A stretch of DNA of 26,891 bases from an uncultured Roseburia sp. (GTDB taxonomy: Bacteria; Bacillota; Clostridia; Lachnospirales; Lachnospiraceae). The position numbers were made by a program, and so were the translations under genes. The DNA is taken from positions 1 to 26,891 of the forward strand of contig CAKQXQ010000030.1 of NCBI GenBank assembly GCA_934292805.1, given 5' to 3'. Numbering within the stretch: the stretch's first letter is position 1; each line of letters starts with the position of its first letter. The notes beneath the pieces are model-generated. The model was not told where the DNA came from. It saw only the letters and a list, made by a program, of their open reading frames with translations, and searched no databases. Shown in pieces: positions 8,742 through 14,953 of the stretch.

Positions 8742-9293
8742 TTACTCCTCTACTGGAGCTTCTGCAGGAGCTTCTTCAGCTGGAGCTGCTTCTACAGCTG
8801 CGTCTGAAGCGCCACCTTTCTCTGCGATCTGGTTAAGAACGCGAGCCAGGTTAGCAATTGGAGACTGTAAGCTTCCAAGTAATCTGGAAACAAGTTCGTC
8901 TCTTGAAGGGATAGCAGAAACTGCTTTCATTCCTTCTGCATCATAGAAGTTTCCTTCTACAACACCGGCTTTGATCTCAAGAGCTGGAGCTGTCTTTGCG
9001 AATTTAGCTAAGATTCTTGCTGGAGCTGTTGCATCTTCTTTAGAAATAGCAAATGCGCTTGGTCCTTCAAGAGCTTCTCTTAAGCTTTCGAATTCTGTTC
9101 CTTCGACAGCACGGCTTACTAATGTATTCTTATATACTTTATAAGAAACACCAGCTTCTCTTAATGCTTTACGTAACTGAGTATCTTCTGCAACAGTAAG
9201 TCCACGGTAATCAACTACTACAACTGACTGTGCATCTTTGATGTTTTCAGAAATTTCCTGTACGATAGGCTGTTTAAGTTCTACTTTTGCCAC
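8742..9293 (-). CDS. rplJ: Ribosomal protein L10
   Basis: This 183-residue protein anchors L12 dimers to the 50S subunit. Family blocks include VVVDYRGLTVAEDTQLRKAL near residues 25-45, YKVYKNTL and FAISKEDATAPARILAKFA. The Ala/Glu-rich C-terminus (EEAPAEAPVEE) follows the L12-binding helix. I assign a GTG start at 9293, because AAGGAGG at 9303-9309 lies at good spacing and the product then begins MAKVELKQP, as in homologues. The longer in-frame reading to 9392 runs through the attenuator. It is the first gene of the rplJ-rplL unit, with an L10 leader and attenuator upstream, so autogenous control by L10 is likely. Confidence 0.97.
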   Translation of the reverse strand: MAKVELKQPIVQEISENIKDAQSVVVVDYRGLTVAEDTQLRKALREAGVSYKVYKNTLVSRAVEGTEFESLREALEGPSAFAISKEDATAPARILAKFAKTAPALEIKAGVVEGNFYDAEGMKAVSAIPSRDELVSRLLGSLQSPIANLARVLNQIAEKGGASDAAVEAAPAEEAPAEAPVEE

Positions 9294-9322
9294 GAATCGT
9301 GCACCTCCTTTTATTATTTTGG

Positions 9323-9341
9323 GCAGTGACATCATCACTGC
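9323..9341 (-). promoter_or_regulatory. Hairpin between attenuator and rplJ start
   Basis: GCAGTGA (9323-9329) and TCACTGC (9335-9341) form a 7-bp stem with a 5-nt loop, about 14 nt upstream of the rplJ ribosome binding site. No T-run follows. Its role is unknown. Confidence 0.4.
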
Positions 9342-9374
9342 ATTGCTGCATAAAAGACGTTGAGGTTTATCACT

Positions 9375-9404
9375 AAAAAACCTCTCTGTCAAAGACAGAG
9401 AGGT
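9375..9404 (-). terminator. Attenuator in the rplJ leader
   Basis: A 10-bp GC-rich stem, CCTCTCTGTC (9381-9390) with GACAGAGAGG (9394-9403), has an AAA loop and is followed on the minus strand by six T (9380-9375). It lies between the L10 leader and rplJ, where Firmicutes L10 leaders carry a regulated terminator. Another 8-bp hairpin, TTATCAGT/ACTGATAA (9429-9447), lies between the leader core and this stem. Confidence 0.85.
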
Positions 9405-9450
9405 ATCAAAATCATAAATGATCTCTTCTTATCAGTATTACTGATAAAAA

Positions 9451-9529
9451 CTCCTCGGTAGGTCATATCGTTACGTCCATCGGACACCTACTGTCTTCGG
9501 CAATATGCAAAGTGCTGTTCTCACAACAC
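9451..9529 (-). ncRNA. L10 leader (ribosomal protein L10 binding RNA)
   Basis: On the minus strand the core reads TTGCCGAAGACAGTAGGTG, then a GTCC-GAT-GGAC hairpin, then GACCTACCGAGGAG. The AGTAGGT/ACCTAC pairing and the flanking GCCGAAGAC and CGAGGAG match the L10 leader family of Firmicutes. A 5' stem-loop at 9512-9529 closes with a GAGA tetraloop (minus strand). L10, probably with L12, would bind here and control read-through of the attenuator at 9375-9404. Family recognition is by eye. Confidence 0.85.
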
Positions 9530-9536
9530 CTTGTGC

Positions 9537-9565
9537 ATTATAGCACTGTATATTGAGCTTGTCAA
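9537..9565 (-). promoter_or_regulatory. Consensus promoter of rplJ-rplL
   Basis: On the minus strand TTGACA (9565-9560), a 17-bp spacer and TATAAT (9542-9537) match the consensus fully. It begins only 15 bp after the rplA stop, with no terminator between, so upstream transcription can also enter the L10 leader. Confidence 0.9.
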
Positions 9566-9580
9566 CAATTATTTTTCAAA

Positions 9581-10276
9581 TTACTGAGCGATCTTAACTA
9601 CGTTTAATTTAACGCCAGGTCCCATTGTAGAAGTGATTGTTGCACTCTTAATGTACTGACCTTTTAAGCTTGAAGGCTTAGCTTTGTTGATAGCTCCCAT
9701 AAGGGTCTGGAAGTTGTCGCTTAACTGTTCTTCTGTAAAAGAAGCTTTTCCAACTGGCACGTGGATAATGTTTGTTTTGTCCAATCTGTATTCAATCTTA
9801 CCAGCTTTGATGTCGTTAACAGCTTTTGTAACGTCCATAGTAACTGTTCCAGCTTTTGGGTTTGGCATTAAACCTTTAGGTCCTAATACACGTCCTAAAC
9901 GTCCAACAACACCCATCATATCAGGTGTAGCAACAACAACGTCGAAGTCTAACCATCCTTCGTTCTGGATCTTTGGAATTAATTCCTCTCCACCAACGAA
10001 ATCAGCTCCAGCTGCCTGTGCTTCATCTAACTTAGTACCTTTTGCGAATACTAATACTTTAACAGTTTTTCCTGTTCCGTGTGGTAATACAACCGCACCA
10101 CGGATCTGCTGTTCTGCATGACGACCATCACAACCTGTTCTGATGTGAAGTTCGATTGTTTCATCAAATTTAGCTGTTGCGTTTTTCTTAACTAAGCTGA
10201 TTGCTTCAGCAACATCGTACTGAGCTGCCTTGTCAAAACTCTTAACAGCGTCCTGATATTTCTTTCCTCTTTTCAT
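9581..10276 (-). CDS. rplA: Ribosomal protein L1
   Basis: This 231-residue 50S protein forms the mobile L1 stalk at the E site. It starts MKRGKKYQDAVKSFD and has the L1 signature region GRLGRVLGPKGLMPNPK and the conserved GKIEYRLDKTNIIHVPVGK. I choose the ATG at 10276 because GGAGG at 10287-10291 precedes it; the longer frame to 10324 would read through that site. It follows rplK by about 107 bp. That gap holds a GC-rich hairpin (10345-10366) and a GGGAG/CTCCC repeat (10305-10320 region). L1 represses its own operon in several bacteria; whether these hairpins are its target here is open. Confidence 0.98.
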   Translation of the reverse strand: MKRGKKYQDAVKSFDKAAQYDVAEAISLVKKNATAKFDETIELHIRTGCDGRHAEQQIRGAVVLPHGTGKTVKVLVFAKGTKLDEAQAAGADFVGGEELIPKIQNEGWLDFDVVVATPDMMGVVGRLGRVLGPKGLMPNPKAGTVTMDVTKAVNDIKAGKIEYRLDKTNIIHVPVGKASFTEEQLSDNFQTLMGAINKAKPSSLKGQYIKSATITSTMGPGVKLNVVKIAQ

Positions 10277-10344
10277 TTTAAAAAAACCTCCTGGTGGTAT
10301 TATCGGGAGAGGTCCCTCCCACATAATCGTTCATAGTGACTCTT

Positions 10345-10366
10345 GCCGGCGGGTTTTCCGTCCGGC
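10345..10366 (-). promoter_or_regulatory. GC-rich hairpin in the rplK-rplA gap
   Basis: GCCGGCGG (10345-10352) pairs with CCG-T-CCGGC (10358-10366) over 8 bp with one bulged base. It lies 17 bp after the rplK stop and has no T-run. It could be an RNA processing or L1 control element; the sequence does not decide. Confidence 0.4.
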
Positions 10367-10383
10367 TCTTATACTGTAAAATC

Positions 10384-10809
10384 TTATTCTTCTACAGTAA
10401 CACCCATACTTCTTGCAGTTCCTGCGATCATGCTCATAGCTGCCTCAAGAGATGCTGCATTTAAGTCTGGCATTTTTAATTCTGCGATTTCCTGTAATTT
10501 TGCTTTGGAAAGTGTAGCAACCTTTGCCTTGTTCGGTGTAGCTGAACCAGATTTGATGTTGCAGGCTTTCTTAATTAATACAGGAGCAGGTGGTGTCTTT
10601 GTAACGAAGCTGAAGCTTCTGTCTGCGTATACTGTAATAACTACAGGAATGATTAAATCTCCCTGATCGGCTGTTCTTGCGTTGAACTGTTTTGTAAATT
10701 CAACGATGTTAACGCCGTGCTGTCCAAGTGCAGGTCCAACTGGAGGAGCAGGTGTAGCCTTGCCCGCAGGAATCTGCAATTTGATGTATCCTTCTACTTT
10801 CTTTGCCAT
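10384..10809 (-). CDS. rplK: Ribosomal protein L11
   Basis: This 141-residue 50S protein forms the GTPase-associated centre with 23S rRNA and the L10-L12 stalk. It starts MAKKVEGYIKLQIPAGKATP. It has the proline-rich N-terminal stretch APPVGPALGQHGVNIVEF, the thiostrepton-site region, and ends in the conserved GTARSMGVTV block. The ATG follows AAGGAGG with about 9 nt spacing. It sits between nusG (49-bp gap) and rplA with no promoter or terminator seen, so it belongs to the rpmG-secE-nusG-rplK-rplA transcript. Confidence 0.98.
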   Translation of the reverse strand: MAKKVEGYIKLQIPAGKATPAPPVGPALGQHGVNIVEFTKQFNARTADQGDLIIPVVITVYADRSFSFVTKTPPAPVLIKKACNIKSGSATPNKAKVATLSKAKLQEIAELKMPDLNAASLEAAMSMIAGTARSMGVTVEE

Positions 10810-10857
10810 TGGAAAATTGCCTCCTTAATAAATTTTGAACTTGTCATACAAGTCTGC

Positions 10858-11376
10858 TTATTTCATAAGCTTAATATCTGCGAAACTTATTTCTACTGGT
10901 GTTTCGCGACCAAAAAGTTCCACATTGATGGTAACGATCTGCTTGCTGTGGTTCATGGACTGGATCACACCAACAGTATCCTTCCAGACACCGCCGATAA
11001 CAGTCACTGTGTCACCCTCTGCAAAATCAACCTCAACGTTCTCAGTCTTGATACCTAATGGTTTCATTTCCATATCGGTAAGCGGTACCGGCTTGCTTCC
11101 CGGACCAACGAATCCGGTAACACCACGGGTATTTCTGACAACATACCAGGTGTCATCATTCATAACCATATTGATAAGTACGTATCCCGGAAACATCTTC
11201 TTTGATACGGTTTTATTTGCGCCATTCTTCAACTCAACAACGTCCTGCATCGGAACACGGACCTCTAAGATCTGATCTTCCAGATGTCTGTTTTCGATTG
11301 TCTTGTCGATATTGGCTTTTACCTTATTCTCATATCCTGAGTAGGTATGAACTACATACCAGTGTGCTTCTGCCAT
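10858..11376 (-). CDS. nusG: Transcription elongation/antitermination factor NusG
   Basis: This 172-residue factor binds RNA polymerase beta' through its NGN domain and couples it to Rho or the ribosome through its KOW domain. It begins MAEAHWYVVHTYSGYENKV, the typical NGN start, and has MFPGYVL and the VRNTRGVTGFVG loop. The KOW motif (EGDTVTVIGGVWKDTVGVI) lies in the last ~55 residues. I choose the ATG at 11376; an in-frame TTG at 11394 overlaps the GGAGG site and is unlikely. It starts only about 18 bp after the secE stop. Confidence 0.97.
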   Translation of the reverse strand: MAEAHWYVVHTYSGYENKVKANIDKTIENRHLEDQILEVRVPMQDVVELKNGANKTVSKKMFPGYVLINMVMNDDTWYVVRNTRGVTGFVGPGSKPVPLTDMEMKPLGIKTENVEVDFAEGDTVTVIGGVWKDTVGVIQSMNHSKQIVTINVELFGRETPVEISFADIKLMK

Positions 11377-11394
11377 AATTACCTCTGCCTCCAA

Positions 11395-11610
11395 TTAAAA
11401 ACTTAAACCTACAAGGAAATCAACGCCATACTGGATCAGGAAATCCAGAAGGGCAATGATAAGGCCCAAAACAACAGACACAGCAACGACTGCTCCTGTC
11501 TGTCTTGCAAGTGATTGTTTGTCAGGCCAAATGATTTTAGCAAATTCAGCCTTGAGACCGGTGAACCAGCTCTTCTTTGGAGCTTTTTCTAATTTCTCGG
11601 TTTCTCCCAT
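11395..11610 (-). CDS. secE: Preprotein translocase subunit SecE
   Basis: This is the small 71-residue SecE of the SecYEG channel, in the short Gram-positive form with one membrane helix. A charged cytoplasmic N-terminus is followed by the amphipathic surface helix with the conserved FAKIIWPDKQSL segment. One transmembrane helix follows (about residues 38-60). The ATG has an AAGGAG site upstream. It lies between rpmG (25-bp gap) and nusG, the canonical Firmicutes position. No tRNA-Trp gene is found between rpmG and secE, although some relatives have one. Confidence 0.95.
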   Translation of the reverse strand: MGETEKLEKAPKKSWFTGLKAEFAKIIWPDKQSLARQTGAVVAVSVVLGLIIALLDFLIQYGVDFLVGLSF

Positions 11611-11635
11611 TTTCTCACTCCTTCATCCAGCTAAA

Positions 11636-11785
11636 CTATTTGGTTTCCTTGTGTACTGTATGAGTCTTGCAGAATCTACAATACTTTTTGATTTCCATTC
11701 TGTCTGGATGAGCTTTCTTGTCTTTTGTCGTGTTGTAATTACGATTTTTGCATTCTGTACATGCCAGTGTTATTTTCGTGCGCAC
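11636..11785 (-). CDS. rpmG: Ribosomal protein L33
   Basis: This small 50S protein has 49 residues. It starts at a GTG (11783-11785), 8 nt after a GGAGG site. The reading VRTKITLACTECKNRNYNTT, then KKYCRFCKTHTVHKETK before TAG, has two CxxC pairs. That marks the zinc-binding (C+) form of L33, rather than the zinc-independent form induced by zinc starvation. It is the first gene of the rpmG-secE-nusG-rplK-rplA transcript and lies about 100 nt downstream of the promoter at 11893-11921. Confidence 0.95.
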   Translation of the reverse strand: MRTKITLACTECKNRNYNTTKDKKAHPDRMEIKKYCRFCKTHTVHKETK

Positions 11786-11862
11786 AACTTCCACCTCCAT
11801 TAAATTCTTTGTGTTTTTTTACACCTTTTAGTCGAAAATAAGTCCGACCTAAAAAAAGGCAT

Positions 11863-11916
11863 AAAAAAAAGACCTACTTCCATCGCCAGAATAATATATC
11901 ACACTGGAAGTAGGTC
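11863..11916 (-). terminator. Terminator of the cation/proton antiporter gene
   Basis: A perfect 12-bp stem, GACCTACTTCCA (11871-11882) with TGGAAGTAGGTC (11905-11916), has a 22-nt loop. On the minus strand it is followed by eight T (11870-11863). It lies 13 bp after the antiporter stop. The rpmG promoter overlaps it: its -35 starts at the stem edge and its -10 lies in the loop. Confidence 0.9.
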
Positions 11917-11921
11917 GTCAA
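11893..11921 (-). promoter_or_regulatory. rpmG-secE-nusG-rplKA promoter inside the terminator loop
   Basis: On the minus strand TTGACG (11921-11916), a 17-bp spacer and TATATT (11898-11893) form a good sigma-A promoter. The spacer contains the upstream arm of the terminator stem. The predicted start near 11886 is inside the loop, so transcripts from here contain only the second arm and cannot form the terminator. Confidence 0.8.
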
Positions 11922-11929
11922 TATTTTTT

Positions 11930-13528
11930 TTAAATTTCTGTGCGATTTATGACTAACATATCGCCAGACTCCAATTTTATGTTCCCATGAGGAATGATGA
12001 TCTGGTCTTTTCTCTGGATCATGATCACGATTTCGTTTTCCTTCTTCGGAATCTCTGACAGATACTTTCCGACATATCTGCTGTTTTCATCGAGATATTT
12101 TTCCAAAAGTTGCACACCTTCCACCTTATCCGGAGATGTTGCACTGAGGATTAAGATATCTCCTTCCATAAGTCTTGTATCTCCGTTCGGAATGATATTC
12201 TCTCCGTTCCGCTTTATAAGTACGATCAGTGTCTCCGGCGGAAGCGTCAGTTCCTTCAATGTCTTCGCGCACCAATAATGTGCCTGCGGGATTGTCAGCT
12301 GTATAAACTGTACCGGGATCTCTTCCGCATAGTCATTGAATGTTTTCATAACGTCAGCGTTCTTGTCGATCATACCAAGCTTCTTCGCCACCAGTGGCAG
12401 TAATGACCCCTGAAGCAGGATTGAGAACAGGACGATCATAAATACAATATGAAAAATATCATTCTCTGTCTGAACCGCCATTGTCGCCATGATCGCAAAT
12501 ACAATGGAAGCTGCTCCCCTGAGACCCGCCCAGGAAACAAGGAGCTGCTGTGAAACTTTACTCTTAAAAGGAACAAGAACCGCTGCAACAGCAACCGGTC
12601 TGGCAACAAACGTCAGCCAGATGGCGATTAATATTGCCGGTAGGAATATCTGCGGAAGTCTTGATGGAAATGCCAGCAGTCCCAGAAGAAAGAAGATCAG
12701 CATCTGCATCAGCCCTGTTATACCGTCAAAAAAGTTTACAAGAGTTCTCTTATTGTTGATCTCTGTATTACCAAGCACAATTCCTACAATATATACACTT
12801 AAGAATCCGTTTCCTCCAAATACAGACGGTAACGCATAAGCAAGCAGAGCGATGCCGACTACGAGGATCGCATCGAATCCGGCAATTGAAAAACGGATGC
12901 GTTTTAGCAGACAGACCGCTGCAAATGCGATCACTGCACCAAAAACCAGGCCAAATACAACCTGCTCCACAACAAGCAGCATAATATGTGCACCACTCGC
13001 CTGCCCTTTTGCGATCGCTATGAACGTTGCTGTCAGCATGTATGCACAAGGGTCATTACTTCCGCTTTCCACCTCAAGAAGTGAGGCTGTATTGTATTTT
13101 AAATTCAATTTCTTTGATCGTAAGATTGCGAATACTGATGCAGCATCCGTTGAACCAACCAGTGAGCCGATCAGGAAACTTTCTGTCCAGCCCATCCCGA
13201 ACGCATAATGGCAGAAAACTCCTGTCAGTCCGGATGTCACAACAACTCCCGCTGTCGATAACAGGATTGCTTTTGCTGCAACCGACTTGGCCTGTTCCCA
13301 GTTTGTTCCGAATCCACCATAGAACATAATAAAAATAAGTGCTACTGAGCAGATCTGTTCTGCGAAATAGTAATTATCAAACGGAATTTTCAAAATCCCA
13401 TCCGATCCGAATGCCATTCCCAACAAAATAAACGCCAGCAAAGTAGGGATTCCTAACCGGTTCGATATTCTGCTTAAAAAAATACAGGCAAAAATTACAA
13501 TTGCAGCCACAAGTAGATATGTCGTCAT
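11930..13528 (-). CDS. CPA1-type K+(Na+)/H+ antiporter with two C-terminal RCK_C-like repeats
   Basis: This 532-residue membrane protein resembles the NhaP2/CvrA group. The first ~385 residues hold about 12 hydrophobic helices. The family ion-path region reads LIGSLVGSTDAASVFAILRS and LEVESGSNDPCAYML (the ND of the cation/proton exchangers). The cytoplasmic tail has two similar units, residues ~418-462 and ~485-530, sharing the pattern IV.I.R....IIP.G...L..GD.L.I. These look like tandem RCK_C (TrkA-C) domains. The ATG at 13528 is chosen for the AAAGGGGGA site. It lies 115 bp after the CaCA gene with no clear promoter, so co-transcription is likely. The transported ion is inferred from the family. 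Confidence 0.88.
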   Translation of the reverse strand: MTTYLLVAAIVIFACIFLSRISNRLGIPTLLAFILLGMAFGSDGILKIPFDNYYFAEQICSVALIFIMFYGGFGTNWEQAKSVAAKAILLSTAGVVVTSGLTGVFCHYAFGMGWTESFLIGSLVGSTDAASVFAILRSKKLNLKYNTASLLEVESGSNDPCAYMLTATFIAIAKGQASGAHIMLLVVEQVVFGLVFGAVIAFAAVCLLKRIRFSIAGFDAILVVGIALLAYALPSVFGGNGFLSVYIVGIVLGNTEINNKRTLVNFFDGITGLMQMLIFFLLGLLAFPSRLPQIFLPAILIAIWLTFVARPVAVAAVLVPFKSKVSQQLLVSWAGLRGAASIVFAIMATMAVQTENDIFHIVFMIVLFSILLQGSLLPLVAKKLGMIDKNADVMKTFNDYAEEIPVQFIQLTIPQAHYWCAKTLKELTLPPETLIVLIKRNGENIIPNGDTRLMEGDILILSATSPDKVEGVQLLEKYLDENSRYVGKYLSEIPKKENEIVIMIQRKDQIIIPHGNIKLESGDMLVINRTEI

Positions 13529-13567
13529 AGGAATCCCCCTTTGATGTTTCTTTGTCATGGTCAAGGC

Positions 13568-13616
13568 CATGTGATTCTGCATGAAATATGTCAGCTTTGC
13601 TGACCAGAATCACGTG
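13568..13616 (-). promoter_or_regulatory. Structured intergenic RNA before the antiporter
   Basis: CATGTGATTCTG (13568-13579) pairs with CAGAATCACGTG (13605-13616) over 12 bp with one mismatch. Inside, GTCAGC-TTT-GCTGAC (13590-13604) forms a perfect 6-bp stem stacked on the first, leaving a 10-nt bulge (13580-13589). A further CATGG/CCATG repeat lies near 13555-13570 and overlaps the outer arm, so alternative folds exist. I match it to no known riboswitch. Confidence 0.5.
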
Positions 13617-13643
13617 CCAGGTTGAACGTCCGTCCGGCTCGAA

Positions 13644-14561
13644 TTAACGTAATAACAGATAGAAGGTATATCCCATGTAAAGGATCACGCAGATAATTCC
13701 TTCCAGTCTGGTCATTTTTCCTTTTGTTTTGGCAAAAGCAAAGAGCAGAATACCGCTTGCAAGCATGATTACGCCATCTACAAGCGATTCTGCCTGAATA
13801 TGAAGCGGCGAGATAACAGCTGACATTCCAAGGATAAAAAGGATATTAAAGATGTTCGATCCGATCGCATTGCCAAGTGCAAGACCACTCTCTCCTTTTC
13901 TGGTTGCAACAACAGATGTCACCAGTTCCGGCAGGGACGTTCCGATCGCAACGATCGTAAGCCCGATAAAGTTCTGGCTCACACCAAGGCTGAGTGCAAT
14001 ATTACTTGCAGAATCCACAACAAGATTTCCTCCGAATATAACAGCCGCAAGCCCTACGATGATGAAAATCAGACTTTTTGGCAATGGCATAGCCACAACC
14101 TGTTCTCCCTGTGTGCGGTTCTTCAGTGCCGTGATCACCATAACAGCAATATATGCTGCCATTCCTGCTAACAGAAGTGCACCTTCAATTCTTGACAGCT
14201 TGCCATCCAACAGCATGATGCAAAGCAATGCAGAAATTCCGATGTTGATCGGCATATCACGTTTCAGTATCTCCGTTTCCGTTCGAAATGCCATCAGAAA
14301 TGCACAGACACCTACGACAACGAGGCCGTTAAAAATATTCGATCCGATAACATTGCTGACTGCAATATCGTTGTTCCCTGCCAATGCTGCATTGATACTG
14401 ACAGACGCCTCCGGTGCACTTGTTCCCATTGCAACGATCGTAAGTCCGATGATCACTGCAGGCACCTTCATAATCCTTGCCAGGGATGAACTTCCCTCAA
14501 CAAACCAATCTGCCCCTTTTATCAGAAAGAGGAATCCAACAACGAGTAATAAATATTCCAT
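13644..14561 (-). CDS. CaCA-family cation exchanger (Ca2+ or Mn2+/Na+ antiporter, YrbG-like)
   Basis: This 305-residue protein has about ten hydrophobic helices. Both alpha repeats of the calcium/cation antiporter superfamily are present: GLTIVAMGTSAPE with E51, and GLTIVAIGTSLPE with E212. Each is followed by NVIGSNIFN or NAIGSNIFN. These glutamates bind the cation in structurally known members. The protein exports a divalent cation in exchange for Na+ or H+. The ATG at 14561 follows GGAGCG; the upstream in-frame extension runs through the riboswitch terminator and is rejected. A yybP-ykoY-type riboswitch precedes it, so Mn2+ is a likely physiological substrate or at least the inducer. That assignment is inference. 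Confidence 0.9.
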   Translation of the reverse strand: MEYLLLVVGFLFLIKGADWFVEGSSSLARIMKVPAVIIGLTIVAMGTSAPEASVSINAALAGNNDIAVSNVIGSNIFNGLVVVGVCAFLMAFRTETEILKRDMPINIGISALLCIMLLDGKLSRIEGALLLAGMAAYIAVMVITALKNRTQGEQVVAMPLPKSLIFIIVGLAAVIFGGNLVVDSASNIALSLGVSQNFIGLTIVAIGTSLPELVTSVVATRKGESGLALGNAIGSNIFNILFILGMSAVISPLHIQAESLVDGVIMLASGILLFAFAKTKGKMTRLEGIICVILYMGYTFYLLLR

Positions 14562-14588
14562 AATCGCTCCTTTCTGCGGTAAAGGAAT

Positions 14589-14639
14589 AAAAAATGAGAC
14601 CTTTATCGCACAAAAATAAATTTGTTTGATAAAAGTCTC
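14589..14639 (-). terminator. Riboswitch-controlled terminator
   Basis: GAGACCTTTATC (14596-14607) pairs with GATAAAAGTCTC (14628-14639) over 12 bp including a G-U pair. On the minus strand it is followed by A then six T (14594-14589). Its first arm contains the 3' strand of the aptamer's P1 helix, so terminator and aptamer exclude each other. Confidence 0.88.
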
Positions 14640-14746
14640 GTTACTTACAGCGTCCATTGTCCGTAGCTGCGAAGAATCATAACCGGCCTTATGGCGTGAT
14701 GACGACTATGATTTCATCCAAGGATGCTAACTACTCCCTCTTATTG
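14629..14746 (-). ncRNA. yybP-ykoY family (manganese) riboswitch aptamer
   Basis: On the minus strand the 5' side reads AATAAGAGGGAGTAG and the 3' side GTAACGAGACTTTTAT. The ATAAGAG/CTTTTAT pairing closes P1, followed by the conserved GGGAGTAG and AACGAGA elements of the family. An internal hairpin (CATCC/GGATG) and a stem AATCATA/TATGATT enclosing GTCGTCATCACG complete the fold. Known members bind Mn2+ and switch expression on. The overlap with the terminator at 14589-14639 fits that: metal-bound P1 would prevent termination. Recognition is by motif and pairing, not by model search. Confidence 0.85.
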
Positions 14747-14751
14747 GGTTT

Positions 14752-14781
14752 ATTCTAATCTATTTTATTCTGATTTGTCAA
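14752..14781 (-). promoter_or_regulatory. Promoter of the riboswitch-cation exchanger unit
   Basis: On the minus strand TTGACA (14781-14776), an 18-bp spacer and TAGAAT (14757-14752). The predicted start near 14745 coincides with the 5' end of the aptamer. Confidence 0.8.
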
Positions 14782-14828
14782 TTTTATTCCTACTATTTTT
14801 ATATTATTTTCATAATTTGGCGGTATCA

Positions 14829-14857
14829 GGGACAACCCTTTGTTTTTATGCTATAAT
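14829..14857 (+). promoter_or_regulatory. Promoter of the histidine phosphatase gene
   Basis: GGGACA (14829-14834), a 17-bp spacer and TATAAT (14852-14857). The -10 is perfect and the -35 matches at four of six positions. It is divergent from the riboswitch promoter, with about 48 bp between their -35 boxes. Confidence 0.65.
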
Positions 14858-14866
14858 ACTTTTGTG

Positions 14867-14926
14867 TGTCTGACCGGGTTTTCACTCAGACATCGCACAC
14901 AGATAACAGGCTGTCAATCTGGCAGC
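14867..14926 (+). promoter_or_regulatory. Two hairpins in the phosphatase 5' leader
   Basis: TGTCTGA/TCAGACA (14867-14892) forms a 7-bp stem close to the predicted start. GCTGTCA/TGGCAGC (14910-14926) forms a 7-bp stem with one G-U pair and a 3-nt loop. Neither is followed by a T-run or covers the ribosome binding site. Role unknown. Confidence 0.4.
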
Positions 14927-14953
14927 TTATACATTACAAAGGAGTACTACATT

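Noticed and set aside
11611..11635. Expected tRNA-Trp between rpmG and secE
   Set aside because: The gap is only 25 bp and holds the secE ribosome binding site; no tRNA is present.
10358..13640. Shared 11-mer CCGTCCGGCTC at 10358-10368 and 13630-13640
   Set aside because: There are only two copies and the flanks differ. In the first copy it is one arm of a local hairpin. Not enough to call a dispersed repeat.
13852..14619. Long open frame of 255 codons on the plus strand
   Set aside because: It lies antisense to the CaCA exchanger, which has clear family motifs and a ribosome binding site. The frame is a codon-bias shadow without recognisable domains.
14840..14953. In-frame upstream extension of the histidine phosphatase
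   Set aside because: It would start before the predicted transcription start and lacks a ribosome binding site; MLYIMRHG is the usual N-terminus.
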